Shown in pieces: positions 7,429 to 14,747 of a stretch of 24,524 nt of DNA (its first letter is position 1; the number at the start of each line of letters is the position of its first letter). The notes below the pieces were generated by a model that did not search any database, was not told the origin of the DNA, and worked only from the letters and a program-made list of their open reading frames with translations. Made by a program: the position numbers and the translations under genes. The stretch is from the NCBI GenBank assembly GCA_964602445.1, contig CAZRQV010000028.1, positions 1 through 24,524 on the forward strand, written 5' to 3'. Source of the stretch: HGM12587 sp964602445 (GTDB taxonomy: Bacteria; Bacillota; Clostridia; Lachnospirales; Lachnospiraceae).

Positions 7429-7458
7429 AAGAAAAGAGGATACTTTTATGGGATTTGA
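7384..7458 (+). CDS. Possible aromatic-rich leader peptide overlapping aroF start
   Basis: A 24-codon ORF starts at ATG 7384 and ends at TGA 7456-7458, eleven bases inside the DAHP synthase gene in another frame. Six of its 24 residues are aromatic: Phe at 3, 7, 10 and 21, and Tyr at 20 and 22; Y-F-Y lies directly over the aroF start codon. Leader peptides rich in the pathway's end product are known for attenuation of amino-acid operons, and DAHP synthase is the entry step to Phe and Tyr. Against this, no good SD precedes the ATG, so expression is unproven, and part of the composition follows from AT-rich sequence. Confidence 0.25.
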   Translation: MDFRTLFCPFPHAKRKKRGYFYGI

Positions 7459-8476
7459 ATTTGTGAAAAAACTTCCGACTCCTGCGGAAATCAAGGAACA
7501 ATATCCGGTTTCCAAAGAAATTGAAAAGATCAAAGCAGAACGTGATGAAGAGATCAAAAAGGTAATCACAGGAGAAAGTGATAAATTTCTTGCCATCATC
7601 GGTCCTTGTTCTGCTGACAACGAAGAATCGGTCTGTGATTATATCAGCCGTCTTGCTCCAATTCAGGAAAAGATCAAAGACAGAGTGATCATTATTCCTA
7701 GAATTTATACCAACAAACCACGTACAACCGGAGAAGGTTATAAAGGAATTGTCCACCAGCCAGATCCTGAAGGAAAGCCAAATCTGACTGCCGGACTGAT
7801 CGCTATGAGAAAAATGCACATGCGCGCCATCGAAGAAACCGGACTGACCCCGGCAGATGAAATGCTGTATCCGGAAAACTACAGATATCTTTCAGATATT
7901 CTTTCCTATGTAGCCATCGGTGCTCGTTCCGTAGAAGACCAGCAGCATCGACTGACGGTCAGCGGTTTTGACATTCCTGCGGGTATGAAAAATCCGACCA
8001 GCGGTGATATGAGCGTTATGCTGAATTCCGTTGTTGCAGCTCAGCACGGCCACACCTTTATCTATCGCGGCTGGGAAGTCAACACCGACGGAAACCCTCT
8101 GGCTCACGTTATCTTACGCGGTGCAGTCAACAAACGTGGAATCAATCAGCCAAACTATCATTACGAAGACCTGATGACACTGCTTTCTCTTTATAACGAA
8201 CGAAATCTGCAGAATCCTGCAGCGATCATCGATACGAACCATTCTAATTCTGCAAAAAAATACAAAGAACAGATCCGTATCACCAAAGAAATCCTTCACA
8301 GCCGTCGTTATAACCCAGACATCCGTAAATTAGTCAAAGGGGTTATGATTGAAAGCTACATTGAAGAAGGAAATCAGACGATCCACGAAAAATGCTATGG
8401 AAAATCCATTACCGATCCTTGTCTCGGCTGGGAAGATTCCGAAAAACTGTTATACGAAATCGCAGAAAACTGCTAA
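7448..8476 (+). CDS. aroF: 3-deoxy-7-phosphoheptulonate synthase (DAHP synthase, class I alpha, AroFGH type)
   Basis: This 342-aa enzyme condenses phosphoenolpyruvate with erythrose-4-phosphate, the first step of the shikimate pathway to aromatic amino acids. Family signatures are intact: IGPCSADN with metal-binding C54, R85, KPRT (90-93), GARSVEDQQHR (158-168, PEP/phosphate binding), DTNHSNS with H265, MIESYIEEGNQ with E302, and SITDPCLGWED with D323. These match the E. coli AroF/AroG/AroH group, which are feedback-inhibited by Tyr, Phe or Trp; which effector acts here cannot be read directly. There is no fused chorismate mutase. The SD AAGAGGA ends 7 bases before the ATG. The gene is monocistronic, with its own promoter, folded leader and strong terminator. 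Confidence 0.95.
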   Translation: MGFEFVKKLPTPAEIKEQYPVSKEIEKIKAERDEEIKKVITGESDKFLAIIGPCSADNEESVCDYISRLAPIQEKIKDRVIIIPRIYTNKPRTTGEGYKGIVHQPDPEGKPNLTAGLIAMRKMHMRAIEETGLTPADEMLYPENYRYLSDILSYVAIGARSVEDQQHRLTVSGFDIPAGMKNPTSGDMSVMLNSVVAAQHGHTFIYRGWEVNTDGNPLAHVILRGAVNKRGINQPNYHYEDLMTLLSLYNERNLQNPAAIIDTNHSNSAKKYKEQIRITKEILHSRRYNPDIRKLVKGVMIESYIEEGNQTIHEKCYGKSITDPCLGWEDSEKLLYEIAENC

Positions 8477-8504
8477 TTCATTTCTGTTTTTCGCAAAAAT
8501 ATCA

Positions 8505-8552
8505 AAAAACCTGTCAAGAGCTGCCATCCTGCAGCATCCTTGACAGGTTTTT
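8505..8552. terminator. Bidirectional terminator (aroF / xerD)
   Basis: A perfect 14-bp stem (8505-8518 with 8539-8552) with A and T tracts on its two sides encloses a further GCTGC (8520-8524)/GCAGC (8531-8535) stem. It lies between the convergent aroF and xerD genes and can end both transcripts. Confidence 0.92.
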
Positions 8553-8632
8553 CAATATTACGGAAGGATCAAACAATTCTGTTCCACTTCATTTCCCACG
8601 TTCTTATTTCAAAAACTTTGTTTTCAATCAGT

Positions 8633-9517
8633 TTAACTTCTTGGATGAAACTTTTTATACACATCTCTGACATTTCCCGACTGCATATCTACATACATCT
8701 GAATCGTGGAAATATCCGCATGTCCCATCATTTTCTGCACGGACTGTACATCTGCACCATTTTCCAGAAGATGGGCTGCAAAGGAATGTCGGAATGTATG
8801 CGGCGTAATTTCTTTTTCAATCCCCGCTTTTTCACTATAATGCTTAATCAGCTTCCAAAATCCCTGACGACTCATCGGCTGACCGGAACAATTCACAAAG
8901 AGATAACCACTGTCGCCGTTCCCGATCATATGCTCCCTTGTCTTTTCGATATAACTGCCCAGGGCATGTTTTGCTTCACTTCCAAACGGAATCACCCGGT
9001 CTTTTGCCTTTTCATGACAGATTAAATATTCCATTTCCAGATTCATATCTTCCATCTGTAAAGAAATCAGTTCTGAAACCCGGATTCCTGTGGCATATAA
9101 AAGTTCCAGCATTGCCTTATCACGAACCCCTTTGTCTGATCGTACATCCGGCTGTGCCAAAAGTTTCTGCATTTCTTCGATTGTCAGGATCTGCGGAAAT
9201 TTTCGTTCCACTTTTGGCGGACGCAAACGTTCTGCAGGATCTTCCTGGATTATACCGCATTTCTGACAATATTCAAAAAAACCTTTCAGAGACGCGATGT
9301 AACGCGAAACCGTGGCAGCCGCTTTGCCTTCTCTCTCCAGAAACAGCACGTACGAATTCAAGGTTGTCTCTGATACTTCCTGCACCTGCCCAATCCCCTG
9401 CTGCTGCAGATAATCTTTTAACTTTTTCAAATCTCTCTCATAAGAAATACATGTATTATAAGATGACTTTTTTTCTTCTTCTAAATATCCCACAAAGGCC
9501 TGTATACTTTCATTCAT
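8633..9517 (-). CDS. xerD: Site-specific tyrosine recombinase XerD
   Basis: XerD works with XerC at the dif site to resolve chromosome dimers before division. The 294-aa protein has an N-terminal SAM-like core-binding domain (about 1-95) and a C-terminal catalytic domain with the full set: R146 in ATGIRVSEL, a lysine in the EKAKDR beta-hairpin (K170/K172), H240 and R243 in TPHTFRHSFA, H266 in MMGHADIS and the nucleophile Y275 in IQMYVD. The start at 9515-9517 is chosen because GGGGGAAGG lies 7 bases upstream and the extra 42 in-frame codons upstream cover the promoter. Association with a SpoIIM-like gene resembles the B. subtilis spoIIM-xerD neighbourhood, which supports housekeeping XerD rather than an integrase; no mobile-element genes are adjacent. 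Confidence 0.93.
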   Translation of the reverse strand: MNESIQAFVGYLEEEKKSSYNTCISYERDLKKLKDYLQQQGIGQVQEVSETTLNSYVLFLEREGKAAATVSRYIASLKGFFEYCQKCGIIQEDPAERLRPPKVERKFPQILTIEEMQKLLAQPDVRSDKGVRDKAMLELLYATGIRVSELISLQMEDMNLEMEYLICHEKAKDRVIPFGSEAKHALGSYIEKTREHMIGNGDSGYLFVNCSGQPMSRQGFWKLIKHYSEKAGIEKEITPHTFRHSFAAHLLENGADVQSVQKMMGHADISTIQMYVDMQSGNVRDVYKKFHPRS

Positions 9518-9548
9518 GGCATAACCTTCCCCCAATGATATTATCTTG

Positions 9549-9576
9549 ATTATACCGCTTTTTTGCCGAAAATCAA
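9549..9576 (-). promoter_or_regulatory. xerD: xerD promoter
   Basis: A -35 TTGATT (9571-9576) and a perfect -10 TATAAT (9549-9554) are 16 bases apart on the minus strand, about 30 bases upstream of the xerD start codon. Confidence 0.7.
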
Positions 9577-9581
9577 TCTTA

Positions 9582-9596
9582 TTTTTCGCCGAAAAA
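9582..9596. repeat. Palindrome upstream of the xerD promoter
   Basis: TTTTTCG and CGAAAAA flank a single C, a 15-base near-perfect palindrome. An imperfect second copy (TTTTTGCCGAAAA) lies at about 9560-9572, overlapping the -35 box. The pair may be an operator; no regulator is known. Confidence 0.4.
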
Positions 9597-9688
9597 CCTT
9601 GAAAAATCAACGTTTTCCGCCTCTCATACAACATTTTCCCCAAAACATCCGACAGAGCTACAATATGTAGTTATCCCTTGATAAAAAT

Positions 9689-10063
9689 TTATTTCAAAAT
9701 CCATGAAACAAATCGTAAAGCCGCCGGATTCCAGTACAATTCCATCAAAATCCCCACCATTACAGCCCACATAGCTACCAAATAGATTCTATTCCAGACT
9801 CTCACCGACCATACATTCCAAAGACACCGCCAAATCAACCACACTGCAAATCCATAACACAGCGAATGGGGAAAAAGAGAACCCAACACCCAGAGAATCC
9901 CTTTCCATTTTTCTTCACAGAGTATTTTCCATACCGCCGACAAAAAACAGACTGCATAACACAGGATTTCTAAGACACCAGCCAGTTTGATCTGATTTCG
10001 CTTTTTGCATAGCTTTAAACAAACGATCGGACACAACCGAAACAACAGTAATTTTACTAACAT
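9689..10063 (-). CDS. Short SpoIIM-like membrane protein (C-terminal half only)
   Basis: This 124-aa hydrophobic protein has about three or four membrane segments. Its region GILWVLGSLFPHSLCYGF followed near the end by GILMELYWNPAALRF resembles the C-terminal part of SpoIIM (stage II sporulation protein M), where a proline-containing turn precedes a helix and an ExYxxP motif closes the protein. SpoIIM helps the DMP peptidoglycan machinery during engulfment. B. subtilis SpoIIM is over 200 aa, so here the N-terminal part is missing; rny occupies the upstream DNA. The neighbourhood (next to xerD) supports the assignment. Start: an ATG at 10076-10078 contains the SD; the ATG at 10061-10063, 7 bases after GGAGG, is the real one. 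It could be a working short form or a decaying relic. Confidence 0.6.
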   Translation of the reverse strand: MLVKLLLFRLCPIVCLKLCKKRNQIKLAGVLEILCYAVCFLSAVWKILCEEKWKGILWVLGSLFPHSLCYGFAVWLIWRCLWNVWSVRVWNRIYLVAMWAVMVGILMELYWNPAALRFVSWILK

Positions 10064-10100
10064 AAAAAAACCTCCCATATACTTTATGTATATGAAAGGT
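10064..10100 (-). terminator. rny terminator that includes the SD of the next gene
   Basis: On the minus strand a 13-bp stem (10088-10100 with 10070-10082, two G-U pairs, 5-base loop) is followed by seven T (10064-10070), an intrinsic terminator. The 3' arm contains the GGAGG SD of the SpoIIM-like gene, and the T-run fills the space to its ATG. Confidence 0.75.
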
Positions 10101-10113
10101 CTTTTAAACTTAT

Positions 10114-11655
10114 TTATTTCGCGTAATCGATGACACGACTTTCGCGAATCACGTTTACTTTAATCTGTCCCGGATATTCCATTTCAGCTTCAATCTGTTT
10201 TGAAATATTTCTTGCCAACAATACCATATCTGCATCACTGACAGCTTCCGGTACAACCATAATACGAATCTCTCTTCCTGCCTGAATAGCAAAAGATTTG
10301 TCAACTCCCTGGAAGGAGTTTGTGATATCTTCAAGTTGTTTTAATCTGTTTGTATAGGTTTCTAATGTTTCGCGTCTTGCACCAGGTCTTGCTGCAGAAA
10401 TCGTATCTGCGGCCTGTACAAGGCATGCGATTAATGTTGCCGGTTCTACATCACCATGATGTGACTCAACTGCATTGATTACGGTTGCAGACTCTTTGTA
10501 TTTTCTACATAAATCCACACCAATCTGAATATGGGATCCTTCTACTTCATGATCGATTGATTTACCGATATCATGTAAAAGTCCTGCACGTTTTGCGACA
10601 CGTACATCTACCCCAACTTCTGCCGCCAAAAGTCCCGCCAAATGAGCAACTTCGATAGAATGCTTTAATGCGTTCTGTCCATAGCTTGTTCTGAATTTCA
10701 TTCTTCCGAGAAGTTTTACAAGTTCCGGATGGATACCGTGAACACCTACTTCTAAGGTAGCTGCTTCACCTTCCTCACGAATCATGGTTTCCACTTCTTT
10801 CTGTGCTTTTTCCACCATTTCTTCGATTCTTGCCGGATGAATTCGTCCGTCAACGATCAGTTTTTCAAGAGCGATTCTTGCTACTTCTCTACGGATTGGA
10901 TCAAAGCTGGATAAGATGACTGCTTCCGGTGTATCATCAATGATCAGATCTACACCCGTCATTGTTTCTAATGTACGGATATTACGCCCTTCACGTCCGA
11001 TGATACGTCCTTTCATCTCATCACTTGGAAGCTGAACTACTGAAATTGTAGTTTCTGCTACGTGGTCCGCAGCACATTTCTGAATTGCTGTTACCACATA
11101 ATCTTTCGCTTTCTTAGAAGCTTCCTCTTTTGCTCGGTTTTCTAATTCCCTAACCAACTTGGCAGCATCAGTCTTTACTTCGTCCTCTACTGCTTTTAAA
11201 AGATATTCTTTTGCTTGTTCGGAGGTAAAACCAGAGATTCTTTCCAGTTCCTGTACTCTTTTTTCGTAAAGCTCATCGATTTCTGCTGCTTTTCTTGCCA
11301 AACGTTCTTCTTTGTTTGCAAAATTAGATTCTCTCTTTTCCAGAGTCGCTGACTTCTTGTCCAACTGCTCTTCTTTTGCGAGAATTCTTCTTTCGTAACG
11401 CTGAACTTCCGCTCTACTGTCTTTGATCTCACGTTCAGATTCGTTCTTCATACGTAAGACTTCTTCTTTTGCTTCCAGTAAAGCTTCACGTTTTTTCGTT
11501 TCAGCAGTCTTCAATGCTTCATCTATTATTTCACGCGCCTTTTCTTCTGCACTGCCAATTTTCTTTTCTGATGTCGCTTTATATCTGTTTACAGAAACAA
11601 TTGACGCAATTACAGCCGCTATCACAATAGCAATTACACAAAGAATTACTTCCAC
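10114..11655 (-). CDS. rny: Ribonuclease Y
   Basis: RNase Y is the membrane-anchored endoribonuclease that starts mRNA decay and processing in many Firmicutes. The 513-aa protein has an N-terminal membrane helix (about 2-22), a long charged coiled coil (about 25-190), a KH RNA-binding domain with GRIIGREGRNIR (217-228) and an HD phosphohydrolase domain with LLHDIGK (H361, D362). Length and order match the family exactly. The start is GTG (11653-11655), 7 bases after AAGGAGG. It has its own promoter inside the end of recX, and a terminator hairpin follows the stop. Confidence 0.97.
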   Translation of the reverse strand: MEVILCVIAIVIAAVIASIVSVNRYKATSEKKIGSAEEKAREIIDEALKTAETKKREALLEAKEEVLRMKNESEREIKDSRAEVQRYERRILAKEEQLDKKSATLEKRESNFANKEERLARKAAEIDELYEKRVQELERISGFTSEQAKEYLLKAVEDEVKTDAAKLVRELENRAKEEASKKAKDYVVTAIQKCAADHVAETTISVVQLPSDEMKGRIIGREGRNIRTLETMTGVDLIIDDTPEAVILSSFDPIRREVARIALEKLIVDGRIHPARIEEMVEKAQKEVETMIREEGEAATLEVGVHGIHPELVKLLGRMKFRTSYGQNALKHSIEVAHLAGLLAAEVGVDVRVAKRAGLLHDIGKSIDHEVEGSHIQIGVDLCRKYKESATVINAVESHHGDVEPATLIACLVQAADTISAARPGARRETLETYTNRLKQLEDITNSFQGVDKSFAIQAGREIRIMVVPEAVSDADMVLLARNISKQIEAEMEYPGQIKVNVIRESRVIDYAK

Positions 11656-11704
11656 AGGAGCACCTCCTTATTCAATTTTCATTGTTCGCAAATACAACAT
11701 GTAA

Positions 11705-11733
11705 ATTCTATACTTTTTTGTGCATTATGTCAA
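11705..11733 (-). promoter_or_regulatory. rny: rny promoter inside recX stop region
   Basis: A consensus -35 TTGACA (11728-11733) and a -10 TAGAAT (11705-11710) are 17 bases apart. The -35 hexamer is made of the last two sense codons of recX (TTG ACA), immediately before its TAA stop. Confidence 0.8.
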
Positions 11734-12261
11734 GTCAAAAACCTTGTTCAGATCATCCATTTGGAAACCTTTCCGCAGCATATAAGCATAAAATTTTCTC
11801 TTTTGCTCATAATCACAGCAATCTGCCGTAATTCTTTTTTTTCGCATATATTTTTCGATCACTTCACTGACCTCTGTCATCTGAGCATCCTCAAACCCCT
11901 GTGCCACAATTTCTTTGGACAGTCCTTTTTTAAAGATCAGCTCCTGCTCGATCTGTTTGCGGCTTTTGCTTCTGCTCCTGCTTTCGATATAATTTTTCAC
12001 ATATCGTTCATCATCAATATATCCAAAACTTTTTACATATGCGATCGCTTCCTCCACCGTCCGGTCACAGTAAGATGCTGCCAATTTCTCCCGCAGATCT
12101 GCCTCTGTCCGATCCATGGCTGTTAAAAGATGAAGGGCGCGCAGCTTTGCGCGCCTTAATTCCTCTGCCAGTTCCTGTTCTGTCATCGGTTTTTCCGAAT
12201 CTTCCAGTTCTTCCCGGCTTTTATTCCAGTTCTGTCTGTTCTGTACCTTCAACCATACCAC
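11725..12261 (-). CDS. recX: RecX, RecA regulatory protein
   Basis: RecX binds RecA filaments and inhibits or shortens them, limiting recombination and coprotease activity. The 178-aa frame carries the family's helical repeats: ALHLLTAMDRTEADLREKL, GYIDDERYVKNYIESRSRSKSRKQIEQEL and KGLSKEIV, then a C-terminal helix ending KGFQMDDLNKVFDL. The longest frame starts at GTG 12259-12261, overlapping the recA 3' end by 41 bases in another frame; no convincing SD is seen, and an ATG 25 codons further in is possible, so the start is uncertain. Overlap with recA suggests cotranscription and coupling. An 8-bp GC-only-rich stem, GGCGCGCA (12136-12143)/TGCGCGCC (12148-12155), lies early in the gene. Confidence 0.88.
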   Translation of the reverse strand: MVWLKVQNRQNWNKSREELEDSEKPMTEQELAEELRRAKLRALHLLTAMDRTEADLREKLAASYCDRTVEEAIAYVKSFGYIDDERYVKNYIESRSRSKSRKQIEQELIFKKGLSKEIVAQGFEDAQMTEVSEVIEKYMRKKRITADCCDYEQKRKFYAYMLRKGFQMDDLNKVFDLT

Positions 12262-13258
12262 CTGCTAATCCATAATGCTGGCGAATTCTGCGTTCTACTT
12301 CATCTGCAACTTCCGGATGATTTACGAGAAATGCTTTTGCATTTTCACGTCCCTGTCCGATCTTTTCGCCTTCATATGCATACCATGCTCCGCTTTTTGC
12401 GATCACGCCGATATTTACAGCAATATCGATCAGATCTCCTTCTTTTACGATTCCTTTTCCGAACATGATATCAAATTCTGCTTCTTTAAATGGCGGCGCT
12501 ACTTTATTTTTCACGACTTTGATGCGGGTATGGTTTCCGATCACTTCACCGCCCTGTTTTAACGCTTCCACTCTTCTTACGTCCAGTCGGATAGAAGAAT
12601 AGAATTTCAATGCACGGCCGCCGGTTGTTGTTTCCGGATTACCGAACATTACGCCCAGTTTTTCACGAAGCTGGTTAATAAAGATTACGATACAATTCGA
12701 TTTGCTGATTACTGCAGTCAGCTTACGGAGTGCCTGTGACATCAGTCTTGCCTGAAGTCCCATATGGGAATCTCCCATATCTCCATCAATTTCCGCTTTC
12801 GGAACCAGTGCTGCTACAGAGTCCACGATTACGATATCCACTGCACCGGAACGAACCATCGTTTCTGTGATTTCCAGTGCCTGTTCTCCACAGTCCGGCT
12901 GGGAAATATAAAGGTTATCAATATCTACCCCGATATTTTTTGCATAAACCGGATCCAATGCGTGTTCTGCATCAATAAATCCGGCAACACCGCCGCGCTT
13001 CTGCACTTCTGCTACCATATGCAGTGCTACCGTTGTCTTACCGGAAGATTCCGGTCCGTAGATTTCGATGATACGTCCCTTCGGAACACCGCCAAGACCC
13101 AATGCAATGTCCAGACTCAGGGAACCTGTCGGTACAGTTTCCACCTGCATGTGGGAAGTATCTCCTAATTTCATCACAGCGCCTTTACCGTACTGTTTTT
13201 CTATCTGACCTAAAGCAGCTTCCAATGCTTTCTGTTTATCTTCTTTATTGTTTGCCAT
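12221..13258 (-). CDS. recA: Recombinase RecA
   Basis: RecA coats single-stranded DNA, exchanges strands in homologous recombination and triggers LexA self-cleavage. The 345-aa protein begins MANNKEDKQKALEAALGQIEK-like as in clostridial RecA. The Walker A motif GPESSGKT is at 68-75, and the typical NQLREKLGVMFGNPETTTGG-type L1/L2 loop region is complete. The SD AAGGAGAAA lies close before the ATG. A promoter with two flanking SOS boxes shows regulation by LexA/DinR. The 3' end overlaps recX. There is no intein or truncation. Confidence 0.98.
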   Translation of the reverse strand: MANNKEDKQKALEAALGQIEKQYGKGAVMKLGDTSHMQVETVPTGSLSLDIALGLGGVPKGRIIEIYGPESSGKTTVALHMVAEVQKRGGVAGFIDAEHALDPVYAKNIGVDIDNLYISQPDCGEQALEITETMVRSGAVDIVIVDSVAALVPKAEIDGDMGDSHMGLQARLMSQALRKLTAVISKSNCIVIFINQLREKLGVMFGNPETTTGGRALKFYSSIRLDVRRVEALKQGGEVIGNHTRIKVVKNKVAPPFKEAEFDIMFGKGIVKEGDLIDIAVNIGVIAKSGAWYAYEGEKIGQGRENAKAFLVNHPEVADEVERRIRQHYGLAGGMVEGTEQTELE

Positions 13259-13273
13259 ATTTTTCTCCTTTTA

Positions 13274-13287
13274 CGAACATTCGTTCT
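13274..13287. promoter_or_regulatory. SOS box 1 (LexA/DinR site) of recA
   Basis: CGAACATTCGTTCT matches the Gram-positive consensus CGAAC-N4-GTTCG in all but the last base. It lies between the -10 box and the recA SD, around the start of the transcript. Confidence 0.85.
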
Positions 13288-13296
13288 TCTTTTGTT

Positions 13297-13325
13297 ATGG
13301 TATTATAAAAACCTTTTTCTGTCAA
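13297..13325 (-). promoter_or_regulatory. recA: recA promoter
   Basis: A consensus -35 TTGACA (13320-13325) and a -10 TACCAT (13297-13302) are 17 bases apart; a perfect TATAAT a few bases earlier is at an unsuitable spacing (12). It is flanked by two SOS boxes. Confidence 0.7.
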
Positions 13326-13333
13326 TCTTTTTT

Positions 13334-13347
13334 CGAACAAATTTTCG
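13334..13347. promoter_or_regulatory. SOS box 2 (LexA/DinR site) of recA
   Basis: CGAACAAATTTTCG matches nine of the ten fixed positions of CGAAC-N4-GTTCG. It sits just upstream of the -35 box, 60 bases from box 1. Confidence 0.6.
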
Positions 13348-13457
13348 CTTTTCACTTTTTTATGATTTTTGTGGAATCCCACTTGAGAAAGTAATACTCC
13401 TTTAGATTATCATAAATACAGGTTTCCGTGCAACGCTGAAAAACAGTTCTGCATCAT

Positions 13458-14747
13458 TTACAGCATCAGATATTCTTTATATTTCTGATAAAAAGCATAT
13501 TCACAGCTGACTTTTAAGCGTGTGCCGTTTTCTTCATAAGAAGTTTCCCGAACCACACAATGTTTCATCAGATCGGACACTGCTCTTCCGTCCGTATACG
13601 GAACCAAAAATTCCGCTTCCAGATGTCCCGAATGGAGTTTCCGGAAAATCAGTTCTACCAATTCCCTGATTCCTTCTCCGGTCTTGGCTGACAAATAGAT
13701 TTTTTCCTCCCCGCATACCAGCGGCAGCGACTCTTCCATACACCGGTCTGCTTTGTTGTACACATAGATCATCGGAACCTCCCCCATATTCAGCTCCCGA
13801 AGGGTATCTTCTGTCACTTTTAACTGCTGTTTGTGATGAGGATCCGAAGCATCTACTACATTTAAGATCAAATCTGCTTCACAGGCTTCCTCTAACGTAG
13901 AACGGAATGCTTTGACCAGACCGTGCGGCAGATGATTGATAAATCCTACCGTATCTGACAGCAGGATCTGACGGGTTCTGTCAATCTCAATCTTACGTAC
14001 CGTCGTCTCCAGAGTGGCAAACAGCATATCTTTTTCCATTACCTGTTTTTCTTCTGCTCCGCCATACGTAGATAACATCTGATTCATCATGGTCGATTTG
14101 CCTGCATTGGTATATCCAATCAGAGCAACCCTTGGAATTCCAGAATTAGCTCTCTGTTTTCTCTGAATCTGCCGTTCCTTGGAAACTTCTTCCAGTTCCC
14201 GGCGAAGCTGCGCCAGACGATGCTCAATCTTACGTCGATCCAGTTCCAGTTTTTTCTCGCCGGCACCTTTGTTTGCCAGCCCGCTGCCGCCTCCCTGACG
14301 GCTCAGTGCTTCATGCATTCCCACCAGACGGGGAAGAATGTACTGCAGATTTGCCACTTCTACTTGAAGTCTGGCTTCTCTCGTTCTTGCTCTCTTAGAA
14401 AAGATTTCTAAGATCAGATTTGTTCTGTCCATCACTGCAATCTCCAGTTCCTGCTGAAGATTGCGAAGCTGTGACGGCGTCAGCGTATCTCCGAAAATGA
14501 CTACATCAGCCCATAAATTCTGTACGTATTCCCGTACCTCTGCCACCTTTCCGGTTCCGATATACAGCGAATGATGAAGTGCAGGCATTTTCTGTGTCAC
14601 TCTGCACACCACTTCCATACCGCAGGCTTCTGCCAAGGCTTCCAGTTCATCCATAGACTGTTCAAAATCATCCTCTGTCCCAAGATCTACTCCGACGATG
14701 ATCGCCCGTTCTTTTTCTTCTTCTATCTTCGTTTTTAAATCCGACAC
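13458..14747 (-). CDS. hflX: GTPase HflX
   Basis: HflX is a ribosome-associated GTPase that splits stalled 70S ribosomes after stress. The 429-aa protein has the N-terminal HflX domain (about 15-200, with GTGKVAE, the FGDTLTPSQLRNL motif and the glycine-rich SRQGGGSG loop) and then a GTPase domain: G1 GYTNAGKS (211-218), G3 DTVGF (265-269), G4 NKAD (331-334) and G5 SAK. The start is GTG at 14745-14747 with GGGAG nine bases upstream. Its first codons overlap the end of a degraded MBL-fold gene, suggesting an older coupled pair. No clear terminator is seen in the 150 bases between its stop and the recA promoter region. Confidence 0.95.
   Translation of the reverse strand: MSDLKTKIEEEKERAIIVGVDLGTEDDFEQSMDELEALAEACGMEVVCRVTQKMPALHHSLYIGTGKVAEVREYVQNLWADVVIFGDTLTPSQLRNLQQELEIAVMDRTNLILEIFSKRARTREARLQVEVANLQYILPRLVGMHEALSRQGGGSGLANKGAGEKKLELDRRKIEHRLAQLRRELEEVSKERQIQRKQRANSGIPRVALIGYTNAGKSTMMNQMLSTYGGAEEKQVMEKDMLFATLETTVRKIEIDRTRQILLSDTVGFINHLPHGLVKAFRSTLEEACEADLILNVVDASDPHHKQQLKVTEDTLRELNMGEVPMIYVYNKADRCMEESLPLVCGEEKIYLSAKTGEGIRELVELIFRKLHSGHLEAEFLVPYTDGRAVSDLMKHCVVRETSYEENGTRLKVSCEYAFYQKYKEYLML

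Noticed and set aside
7351..7447. T-box or trp-type terminator attenuator ahead of DAHP synthase
   Set aside because: The leader is too short, lacks a T-box sequence and has no terminator T-run.
8633..9517. Tyrosine recombinase as evidence for an integrated element
   Set aside because: It matches housekeeping XerD in length and neighbourhood, and no att-like repeats or phage genes flank it.
8938..9549. A 203-codon plus-strand frame antisense to xerD
   Set aside because: It is the complement of a well-supported catalytic gene, has no SD or domain, and its length follows from the codon composition of xerD.
12764..13168. A 134-codon plus-strand frame antisense to recA
   Set aside because: It is a shadow of recA; the cysteine- and histidine-rich composition is what antisense reading of such a gene gives.
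13348..13457. hflX terminator in the hflX-recA gap
   Set aside because: Small symmetric pieces (GTGGAATCCCAC, CTG-T5-CAG) are too weak and lack a T-run.
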